From: JASFEQ01 sp050122535
GTDB taxonomy: Bacteria > Desulfobacterota > DSM-4660 > Desulfatiglandales > HGW-15
NCBI GenBank assembly: GCA_050122535.1
Contig: JASFIT010000330.1
Coordinates: forward strand, 1-5,461
DNA: 5,461 nt
Direction: 5' to 3'
Part shown: one piece after another, positions 1 through 5,093 of the stretch
How the letters are laid out: each line of letters starts with the position of its first letter
How positions within the stretch are numbered: position 1 is the stretch's first letter
Notes under the pieces: model-generated
What the model was told of the DNA's origin: nothing
The model's database searches: none
Seen by the model: the letters and a program-made list of their open reading frames with translations, nothing else
Position numbers and translations under genes: made by a program

Positions 1-607
1 CGTCCAAGCCTGTGGATGCCGCAACCATGGGGGGCATGCTCTCTGTGTTTTGTGGGTCTACGATACCCAGGGTGGGCTTGAGCCTCCTGTGGGCTATGCC
101 TGTCTTGGCGTGCATCTCCACCAGATCAAAGATGGCCACACCCGTGGTCTCACTCCCTGTGCCCGCCGTGGTGGGAATCGCGAACATCGGCTTAAGGGTC
201 CCTGGAACAGGCAGACCTTTGCCGATGGGTGGGTTTACATAGTCTAGAAAGTCCCCGGGCGGATAGGTGGAATAGAGGTTAGCCACCTTTGCGGTGTCTA
301 TGGTGGAACCCCCACCAACGGCCACAAATCCGTCAAAAGCTGCAGACTGGGCAAACTTGATCGCCTCTTTAAAGGACCCATCCGTGGGTTCGACCCGGAC
401 TTGATCGAAAAGAGAATATTCGATCTTTTGTTGCGATAGGGATTCGAGGACCCTTTCCACCTGGGGCATCTTGCTCAAAAAGGGATCTGTCAGGACCATC
501 ACTTTTTTGACCCCCAGATCGACCAGATCCATACCCACCTCAAGGGTAGTCCCTGGGCCGAAGCGGATATTTGATGCGGCCATCTCAAACGCGTAATCGT
601 ATTCCAT
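1..607 (-). CDS. Iron-dependent alcohol dehydrogenase, hydroxyacid-oxoacid transhydrogenase (ADHFE1) type, 5' part only
   Basis: The frame is open from an ATG at 607 down to the window edge, giving 202 N-terminal residues of a protein usually over 400 long. ATG 607 is preceded by GGAGGA with a 6-nt spacing, which fixes the start. The sequence shows YAFEMAASNIRFGPG near the N-terminus, RVEPTDGSF at about 71-79, the nucleotide-binding GGGSTIDTAK at about 98-107, and IPTTAGTGSETTGVAIFD at about 144-161. It is cut at ASTGLD, where D202 matches the first metal-ligand Asp of group III Fe-ADHs; the His ligands lie outside the window. These blocks match, from memory, the animal hydroxyacid-oxoacid transhydrogenase more closely than ordinary ethanol or propanediol dehydrogenases. 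That family oxidises 4-hydroxybutyrate to succinate semialdehyde while reducing 2-oxoglutarate to D-2-hydroxyglutarate in the cytosol or mitochondrial matrix. Its exact substrate here is inferred. It is transcribed away from the pha genes. Confidence 0.9.
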   Translation of the reverse strand, partial: MEYDYAFEMAASNIRFGPGTTLEVGMDLVDLGVKKVMVLTDPFLSKMPQVERVLESLSQQKIEYSLFDQVRVEPTDGSFKEAIKFAQSAAFDGFVAVGGGSTIDTAKVANLYSTYPPGDFLDYVNPPIGKGLPVPGTLKPMFAIPTTAGTGSETTGVAIFDLVEMHAKTGIAHRRLKPTLGIVDPQNTESMPPMVAASTGLD

Positions 608-710
608 CCTCTCTCCTCCGCGAGAATGTATTTTTACCAAAAAATGCCATAATGCCACGTTCTTCAGAGCTGGGACGCAGTCGGCCAATGAATGGCATCC
701 CTTTAAGTTC

Positions 711-740
711 CCCCCCCTCGATGGGAGGGGCCAGGGGAGG
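711..740. repeat. C-run/G-run hairpin repeat
   Basis: A run of seven C and TC is followed by GATGG and GAGGGG, so CCCCTC (714-719) pairs with GAGGGG (725-730) around a 5-nt loop. A second G-rich block, CAGGGGAGGG, follows directly. This kind of stem with a trailing G-rich half is a familiar intergenic repeat type in many bacterial genomes. It lies upstream of the minus-strand dehydrogenase and would be transcribed in its leader if the promoter is further out. Function unknown. Confidence 0.55.
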
Positions 741-806
741 GTGAAGAAGAGTATCACCTTCATCACCGTAACGAATACGGGGCAGGCTTAATCTTCCCCC
801 TTCAGA

Positions 807-821
807 AATTGTGTCACAATT
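807..821. promoter_or_regulatory. 15-bp perfect palindrome, possible operator
   Basis: AATTGTG-T-CACAATT is a perfect inverted repeat with 7-bp arms and a single central base. Its size and its TGTG/CACA core are typical of sites bound by a dimeric helix-turn-helix regulator. It lies about 200 bp upstream of the minus-strand dehydrogenase start and about 500 bp upstream of phaE, directly beside the palindromic element beginning at 831. No regulator gene is in the window, so its role is inference; it could also be part of the repeat cluster. Confidence 0.35.
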
Positions 822-830
822 CGACAAAAC

Positions 831-964
831 CGTCATTCCGGACGAGCGATGCTATGCATCGCAAGATCTGTGGTTCGACAGGCTCACCACCCTGCGCGAC
901 GTCGAAGGGGAATCCAGGAAGCCAGGGGAAAATCAAATCATTCTGGATCCCGGCCGGGATGACG
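831..964. repeat. Palindromic intergenic element (MITE-like) with nested hairpins
   Basis: The ends form a terminal inverted repeat: CGTCATTCCGG (831-841) against CCGGGATGACG (954-964), 10 of 11 positions complementary. Inside are a perfect 7-bp hairpin, GCGATGC-TAT-GCATCGC (846-862), an outer pair TTCGAC (874-879) and GTCGAA (901-906), and AATCCAGGA (911-919) facing TTCTGGAT (941-948). The GTCATTCC...GGAATCCAGG...CTGGATCC...GGGATGACG pattern belongs to a well-known kind of dispersed intergenic repeat in proteobacterial and deltaproteobacterial genomes. It encodes nothing convincing. It probably forms a long folded RNA when transcribed. Confidence 0.8.
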
Positions 965-977
965 AATTCCGACACAG

Positions 978-1080
978 CGTTTAAAGGAGGAGGAGATCGT
1001 TTTGAGGTTGAACGAAAGATGCCCCGCCCTTTAGGGCGAGATGCTTCAATGACCTCAGATTGTGGGTAATCTCCTAAACG
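978..1080. repeat. Nested long stem-loop, possible remnant of a mobile-element end
   Basis: Three tiers of inverted repeat are centred on the same point. The outer tier is CGTTTA (978-983) with AGGAGAT (991-997) against ATCTCCTAAACG (1069-1080), with 7 extra bases on the left. The middle tier is GAGGT-TGAA (1004-1012) against TTCA...ACCTC (1045-1056), with a 3-nt bulge. The inner tier is CGCCC-TTTA-GGGCG (1025-1038). The inner hairpin resembles the subterminal hairpins at ends of IS200/IS605-type elements, but no transposase or TnpB is present, so that origin is only a guess. A structured leader or an orphan repeat are alternatives. Confidence 0.45.
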
Positions 1081-1152
1081 GATTCTAAACGTGCCGACTA
1101 TAAGGAATGGTGCTTGCCGTGTCAAGGTGGGAGCGTGTATGGAGGCCCTTCC

Positions 1153-1174
1153 GTCCAGGAAAATGGACTTTTTT
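1153..1174 (+). terminator. Weak hairpin followed by a T-tract
   Basis: GTCCA (1153-1157) pairs with TGGAC (1164-1168) around a 6-nt GGAAAA loop, and six T follow immediately. This has the shape of an intrinsic terminator on the plus strand, but the stem is only 5 bp and there is no clear plus-strand gene upstream for it to end. It could shield the pha promoter region from read-through out of the repeat cluster, or be fortuitous. Confidence 0.3.
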
Positions 1175-1214
1175 GCCCTGAAGCTCCCTAAATGATGACA
1201 AATGCGCAAACATC

Positions 1215-1244
1215 TTGTACAGTCACAAAGAAACCTGGTACAGA
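1215..1244 (+). promoter_or_regulatory. Candidate sigma70-type promoter for phaE
   Basis: TTGTAC (1215-1220) and TACAGA (1239-1244) are separated by 18 bp and sit 74-103 bp upstream of the phaE start. Both hexamers are imperfect, the -10 especially. The two boxes lie in a near direct repeat (TCTTGTACAG and CCTGGTACAG), so the resemblance may instead reflect a repeated binding site. Transcription from here would leave a leader of roughly 65-70 nt containing the operator-like site at 1273-1288. Confidence 0.3.
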
Positions 1245-1272
1245 GCGTCTTCTTTGAAATTCCCCAACTACC

Positions 1273-1288
1273 TAGACCGACTGGTCAT
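1273..1288. promoter_or_regulatory. TetR/NemR-like operator candidate upstream of phaE
   Basis: TAGACC-GACT-GGTCAT is an inverted repeat with perfect GACC/GGTC cores separated by GACT and imperfect outer bases. The TAGACC-N4-GGTC layout resembles the box recorded for NemR-type TetR repressors. It sits 30-45 bp upstream of the phaE ATG and downstream of the candidate promoter, where a bound repressor would block transcription. The regulator is not in the window, so both the binding and the family are inference. Confidence 0.4.
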
Positions 1289-1317
1289 ACAAACCACAAA
1301 GTAGAACGAGGTCAGCC

Positions 1318-2232
1318 ATGAACGAGAAAGGGCAAAAAGGGTCAGGACCTGAGACTCTACTCGCGGCCTGGATGAAATCGGCGACTGACTTTTGGGGTTC
1401 AATGGCTCAAATGTGGCCTGGTGTGACGGGGATTTCCGAATCACCAAAAGCAGCCCCAAAGGGCGATAAAGGCCGAATGCAGGAGTCCTGGGAATCCGCC
1501 CTCAGGATCTGGCAGGCTTTTTCCTCCGCCGTAGCTGAACCAGGGGCTGTGGATAATCTTTCCATGGGAATCCATGCCCTCCCCGAAGTCCTGATGAAGA
1601 TGACAAAAACAGGGTGGGATGCATATTTTTATCTTCAGCAGCAGTGGATGGAACGGTTGGGAAGGATTGGTAAGTCTACGGAGGCCTATAAGTTTGAAAA
1701 CCTTGATCAGGACGCGTTCAGGGCATGGTTGGAGATCTATGACAAAGAATTTAGGCAATTTCTCAAAGTTCCCCAGTTAGGGTTGACCCGTTTTTATCAA
1801 GAAAGGACGGCTGATCTCGTTGACAAATTCAATGTGTTTCAAGGAGCCATGGCCGAGTTTATGTACCTGATCTATCTCCCCATGGACAAGACTTATAAAG
1901 TGCTGCAGGAAAAGGTAGAAGCGCTAACCAAAGAGGGAGAGCTCCCTGAAAGTTCACAAGACTACTACCGGATGTGGCTGAAGATTCTTGAAGGCCATTA
2001 CATGACCCTGTTCAAGTCCCCCGATTACACCCAGGTTTTGGGGAATACGCTCAATGCCATGGAAGAGTATACTGCGGCCAGACAGCAGTTGCTTCAAGAT
2101 ATGATGCAAATGTTTCAGATGCCCACCAACAAGGAGATGGATGAACTCTACAAGGAAATCTATGAGCTGAAGAAGAAGGTAAAACAACTGGAGAAAGAGA
2201 GTAAGAAGCCAGGTGTAAAGAGTAAGAAGTAG
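1318..2232 (+). CDS. phaE: Class III PHA synthase subunit PhaE
   Basis: PhaE is the non-catalytic partner of class III PHA synthase; it complexes with PhaC at the granule surface and is needed for full polymerase activity. The 304 residues are mostly helical and rich in Trp, Met and Gln. Recognisable parts are the N-terminal AAWMKSATDFWGSMAQMWPG (16-35), the central block around YDKEFRQFLKVPQLGLTRF (141-159), which is the family's best-conserved stretch, and a C-terminal MPTNKEMDELY followed by a charged coiled coil (about 268-296). The protein ends in a Lys-rich tail (KSKK). It is slightly shorter than many PhaE proteins (about 320-380). The ATG has a modest GAGG 6 nt upstream; the downstream phaC has a stronger site. 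It is first in the pha gene set, 69 bp before phaC, and has no catalytic residues or signal peptide. Confidence 0.9.
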   Translation: MNEKGQKGSGPETLLAAWMKSATDFWGSMAQMWPGVTGISESPKAAPKGDKGRMQESWESALRIWQAFSSAVAEPGAVDNLSMGIHALPEVLMKMTKTGWDAYFYLQQQWMERLGRIGKSTEAYKFENLDQDAFRAWLEIYDKEFRQFLKVPQLGLTRFYQERTADLVDKFNVFQGAMAEFMYLIYLPMDKTYKVLQEKVEALTKEGELPESSQDYYRMWLKILEGHYMTLFKSPDYTQVLGNTLNAMEEYTAARQQLLQDMMQMFQMPTNKEMDELYKEIYELKKKVKQLEKESKKPGVKSKK

Positions 2233-2248
2233 GGAACTCCTTATGAAT

Positions 2249-2285
2249 TTTAGGCACTTTAGGCACTCTAGGCACTTTAGATCAC
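2249..2285. repeat. 9-bp tandem repeat (TTTAGGCAC) between phaE and phaC
   Basis: Three head-to-tail units, TTTAGGCAC, TTTAGGCAC and TCTAGGCAC (2249-2275), are followed by a degenerate fourth, TTTAGATCAC (2276-2285). They fill more than half of the 69-bp phaE-phaC gap and end just before the phaC Shine-Dalgarno (GAGGGGG, 2290-2296). Slippage here would change intergenic length without touching either reading frame. No hairpin with a T-tract is present, so co-transcription of phaE and phaC is expected. Confidence 0.75.
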
Positions 2286-2301
2286 TTAAGAGGGGGTAGA
2301 C

Positions 2302-3501
2302 ATGGCCAAGCCCAAAATACCGGTAGATCTTATTTTGTCAAAGTTGGCGGAGGATGCGGAAAAGGCGAAGGCCCGTGTTGAGAGGGCCTCTGACGTTTTG
2401 CTAAGCCCTCTCGATACAGAAATAGCCGCCACACCTTATGAAGTTGTCCATCAGGAAGACCGGGTAAAATTAAAGCACTACATACCCGTCACAGATAACC
2501 AACTCAGAACCCCCCTCATGGTGGTTTATGCGCTGATCAACAGGGAGACCATGCTTGATCTGCAACCAGGAAGGAGTGTTGTTCAAAGTTTTCTGAATGA
2601 CGGTATAGATCTGTACATGGTGGACTGGGGGTATCCGACACGCAAAGATCGGTATCTCACCATTGACGATCATGTAAACGGTTACATGGATAATATGGTC
2701 GATTTCATACGGGAGCGGCACAATCTCAGAAAGATCAATCTCATGGGCATCTGTATGGGGGGGACTTTTTCGGTTATATATGCAGCCCTTCATCCACAGA
2801 AGATCAAGAACCTGATCACCACGGTGACCCCCACCAATTTTGATACGGATCAAGGCCTTCTTCACATTTGGATGAAGGATCTGGATGTGGATCGGATGGT
2901 GGACGCCTTTGGGAATATGCCCGGAGATCTGATGAATTTCGGTTTTCTGCTTCTGAATCCTGCCCGGTTGATGATCGACAAATACGTGGGGTTTGCTGAA
3001 AACATGGATAACAAGGCCTTTGTGGAGAACTTCATCCGCATGGAGAAATGGATTTTTGACAGTCCTGATGTGCCCGGAGAAACCTTTCGGGAATTCGTGA
3101 AGGACTGCTATCAAAAGAACTTGCTCATCCAGAACAAGATGAGGGTGGGAGGACGCAGAGTCGATCTCAAGAAAATCAGCATGCCACTGCTAAATTACTA
3201 CGGCGTGTATGATCACCTTGTTCCTCCTGGGGCTTGCGATCTTCTTACCAGCAAGGTGGGAAGCAAGGATGCCCAGGACATGGCCTTGGATACGGGGCAC
3301 ATTGGTATTTATGTGAGTTCCAAGTGCCAGAGGGAGTTTGCCCCAAAGATCGCCAGTTGGCTAAAGGAAAGGGACGGGGAAAGGGAGAAGAAACCTCGCA
3401 ACAAACCTGCGGCTGCAAAGGCAAAGAAGAAGCATCAGAGGGAAAACATCTTCCAAGGCAAGGAAGGGAGAAAAATAGAATCTGAAGGAGTTAGGTTATG
3501 A
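2302..3501 (+). CDS. phaC: Class III PHA synthase catalytic subunit PhaC
   Basis: PhaC polymerises (R)-3-hydroxyacyl-CoA into PHA with release of CoA, working with PhaE on the nascent granule. The alpha/beta-hydrolase fold is clear: VDWGYP at 107-112, the lipase-like box GICMGG with nucleophile C151 (codon 2752-2754), GVYDHLVPP with D304, and TGHIGIYVS with H333. These match the Cys149/Asp302/His331 triad of the Allochromatium vinosum enzyme almost position for position. The class III core normally ends near residue 355-360; here about 40 further residues follow (about 357-399), rich in Lys, Ala and Arg (KKPRNKPAAAKAKKKHQREN), probably disordered. The start follows GAGGGGG at a good spacing. 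The TGA overlaps the next gene's ATG (ATGA at 3498-3501), indicating translational coupling. Confidence 0.96.
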   Translation: MAKPKIPVDLILSKLAEDAEKAKARVERASDVLLSPLDTEIAATPYEVVHQEDRVKLKHYIPVTDNQLRTPLMVVYALINRETMLDLQPGRSVVQSFLNDGIDLYMVDWGYPTRKDRYLTIDDHVNGYMDNMVDFIRERHNLRKINLMGICMGGTFSVIYAALHPQKIKNLITTVTPTNFDTDQGLLHIWMKDLDVDRMVDAFGNMPGDLMNFGFLLLNPARLMIDKYVGFAENMDNKAFVENFIRMEKWIFDSPDVPGETFREFVKDCYQKNLLIQNKMRVGGRRVDLKKISMPLLNYYGVYDHLVPPGACDLLTSKVGSKDAQDMALDTGHIGIYVSSKCQREFAPKIASWLKERDGEREKKPRNKPAAAKAKKKHQRENIFQGKEGRKIESEGVRL

Positions 3502-4538
3502 CCAAGAACGACTATTTTAGAATCTTCTGCAAAGTGAGCAGGGCCTTTGGCACGACGTTGGATCAAGATGAAATTTTACATCTGATCGTGGAAAGCGTCA
3601 TTGACATCATGAAGGGGAAGGCTGCCTGTCTCTGGCTGGCCGATGAAGAGTCGAACGAGTTTGTGCCCGTCGCACATAAAGGTTTGTCCAAGAAATATTT
3701 CCAGGCCCCCATTCATGCCGAGAAAATAGCAGCCGTTGTCCGAAAAGAAGGCTATCTTTATGCCCGTGACGCCACAAAGGATCCCAGACTTGAATACCAT
3801 GAAACAAAAAAGGCGGAGGGAATTGTTTCCATTCTCGTGGTTCCGGTCATGGTGAAGCGCAGGCTCACGGGTGTCCTTTCCGTCTTCACTGCGAAGCCAA
3901 AGGACTTCACCAAGGAGGAGATAGAGTTTTTGACAGCCCTTGCAGAGCAGGGTGGGATGGCTATTGAACATGCCCGTTTGTTCGAAAAGATTATGGAAAA
4001 CACGAGGCTATTTCATGACCTTGCCGCCAACATTAATTCCACCTTAGATGTGAAAAAGATCATGCATATCCTATCTGCGGACGTGGCTGATGCGCTTGGG
4101 GTGAAAGCCGCCTCGGTCCGTCTTCTAGATGAAAGCAAAGAAAAACTAGAACTTGTGGCGAGCTATGGGCTGAGCGAGAAATACCTGAATAAGGGTCCCA
4201 TATCCGCAGAGAAGAGCATTGCGGAGGCTCTGAAAGGCAAGCCGGTAGTGGTCAAAAGTGCTGCCAGCGACAAAGGAGTGCAATACAGGAAAGAAAAGGA
4301 GGAGGAAGGAATCGCCTCCATACTGTGTGTCCCCATAAAATCAAAGGATGAGGTTATCGGTGTCTTAAGACTTTATAGTGGGGTTGAGCGGGAATTCACA
4401 GAGGATGAGATCATGCTGGTCACCGCCCTCGCTTTACAGGGAGGATTGGCCATCCAGAACGCCTCCATGTATCTCATGCTCGAGCAGGATATGAAAGACC
4501 TGAAAGACGATTTGTGGAGCCACAGATCATGGTTCTGA
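3498..4538 (+). CDS. Tandem GAF-domain protein without output domain
   Basis: The 346 residues form two homologous GAF domains, about 18-163 and 180-325. Each has the same order of blocks: TLD..KI/EIL helix, LxDE, a GLS(E/K)KY turn, EGI(V/A)SILxVP, (L/I)GVL, FT(K/E)(D/E)EI and a closing LTALA.QGG.AI(E/Q)(H/N)A helix. GAF domains bind small ligands such as cyclic nucleotides, haem or metabolites, or serve as dimerisation modules. There is no kinase, GGDEF, HTH or sigma54-ATPase domain and no membrane segment, only a short acidic helix and an aromatic C-terminus (WSHRSWF, 340-346). AAGGAG lies 7 nt before the ATG, which overlaps the phaC stop by 4 bp. Placement between phaC and phaJ suggests a sensor or adaptor for PHA metabolism; that is inference, and the ligand cannot be read from sequence. 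Confidence 0.88.
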   Translation: MTKNDYFRIFCKVSRAFGTTLDQDEILHLIVESVIDIMKGKAACLWLADEESNEFVPVAHKGLSKKYFQAPIHAEKIAAVVRKEGYLYARDATKDPRLEYHETKKAEGIVSILVVPVMVKRRLTGVLSVFTAKPKDFTKEEIEFLTALAEQGGMAIEHARLFEKIMENTRLFHDLAANINSTLDVKKIMHILSADVADALGVKAASVRLLDESKEKLELVASYGLSEKYLNKGPISAEKSIAEALKGKPVVVKSAASDKGVQYRKEKEEEGIASILCVPIKSKDEVIGVLRLYSGVEREFTEDEIMLVTALALQGGLAIQNASMYLMLEQDMKDLKDDLWSHRSWF

Positions 4539-4541
4539 TTG

Positions 4542-4628
4542 GTTGAGAAGTTGAATGGTTTAGTCGTTGAGTGAGTAGCGTGTTAGGCTGCCCTCCTAAT
4601 CAACGACTCAACGAGTAAACGACTCAAC
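4542..4628. repeat. Opposed arrays of an 8-bp repeat (GTTGAGTC) forming a long imperfect hairpin
   Basis: The left arm (4542-4573) is four consecutive octamers: GTTGAGAA, GTTGAATG, GTTTAGTC, GTTGAGTG. The right arm (4597-4628), read on the minus strand, is GTTGAGTC, GTTTACTC, GTTGAGTC, GTTGATTA. A 23-bp spacer (4574-4596) separates them. Pairing the arms in register gives about 24 of 32 complementary positions. The structure occupies most of the 116-bp GAF-phaJ gap and ends about 20 bp before the phaJ Shine-Dalgarno. With no T-tract it is not a classical intrinsic terminator; it could modulate phaJ read-through or stabilise the upstream mRNA, or be a dispersed repeat. Confidence 0.75.
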
Positions 4629-4654
4629 CAGTTCTAGAGGGAAAGGGGAGGGTC

Positions 4655-5089
4655 ATGACTGGGAAGACGGTAGATGAACTAAATGTAGGTGATAGCGCAG
4701 AATTTACAAAAACGGTATCAGAGGCGGATATATACATGTACGCCGGGGTGACCGGAGATGTTAACCCGGCTCATATCGACGAGGTCTATGCCGGTAAGAC
4801 CTTTTTCAAGACGCGAATCGCCCACGGTATGCTCCTGGCTGGTTTTATTTCAACAGTTCTGGGGAACAGACTCCCCGGGCATGGCACCATCTATATGAAG
4901 CAGGAACTGAATTTCCTGGGCCCAGTGCGTATCGGCGACACGGTTACTGCACGGGTTGAGGTGGTGGAAATTGAGAACGAAAAGAATCGGGTGAAGCTGA
5001 GAACCACCTGTGTGAACCAGGATGGTACGGTAGTTGTGGACGGGGAAGCGTTGGTGAGTCCGCCGAAGGCCCCCAAGCGTTCAGGTTGA
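4655..5089 (+). CDS. phaJ: (R)-specific enoyl-CoA hydratase, MaoC/PhaJ family
   Basis: This single-hotdog MaoC-type hydratase (144 residues, the usual PhaJ size) is expected to hydrate trans-2-enoyl-CoA to (R)-3-hydroxyacyl-CoA, the substrate of PhaC. The hydratase-2 motif is intact: YAGVTGDVNPAHIDEVYA at about 29-46, with catalytic D35 and H40 (equivalents of Asp31 and His36 in Aeromonas caviae PhaJ). It is followed by the conserved RIAHGMLLAGFIS segment (about 54-66) and the beta-strand GPVRIGDTV (about 89-97). The ATG is preceded by GGGGAGGG (4645-4652). It is fourth in the pha set, after a repeat-filled 116-bp gap, so it may have partly separate expression. Other MaoC-fold dehydratases are possible, but the neighbouring synthase favours PhaJ. 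Its stop lies 4 bp from the stop of the convergent gene. Confidence 0.9.
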   Translation: MTGKTVDELNVGDSAEFTKTVSEADIYMYAGVTGDVNPAHIDEVYAGKTFFKTRIAHGMLLAGFISTVLGNRLPGHGTIYMKQELNFLGPVRIGDTVTARVEVVEIENEKNRVKLRTTCVNQDGTVVVDGEALVSPPKAPKRSG

Positions 5090-5093
5090 GGTG

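Noticed and set aside
12..247. Two plus-strand open frames of 76 and 65 codons
   Set aside because: They lie antisense to the clear Fe-ADH coding sequence and carry no recognisable domain.
585..836. Minus-strand 83-codon open frame over the dehydrogenase start and upstream region
   Set aside because: It overlaps the real dehydrogenase start in another frame, reads through the C/G-run hairpin repeat (the LHPPLAPPIEGGE segment is translated repeat), and has no family likeness.
809..1209. Overlapping open frames on both strands through 809-1209
   Set aside because: Both are translations of the palindromic elements (for example FDVAQGGEPVEP and PAGIQNDLI segments typical of translated intergenic repeats), with no good ribosome binding site.
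2470..3114. 214-codon minus-strand open frame inside phaC
   Set aside because: It is antisense to the catalytic core of phaC, His/Ile-rich as expected for a shadow frame, and has no homology I recognise.
3234..3485. Plus-strand frame overlapping the phaC C-terminus, considered as evidence for a frameshift making the Lys-rich tail
   Set aside because: The phaC frame keeps D304 and H333 well past 3234 and runs cleanly to the ATGA junction; the other frame shows no PhaC or other domain sequence, so the tail is a genuine extension rather than a frameshift product.
4542..4628. CRISPR array
   Set aside because: The repeat period is 8 bp with no unique spacers, and the second half is inverted rather than direct.
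4574..4640. Rho-independent terminator between the GAF gene and phaJ
   Set aside because: There is a stem-forming inverted array but no T-tract after it, only CAGTTCTAGAGGG leading into the phaJ ribosome binding site.
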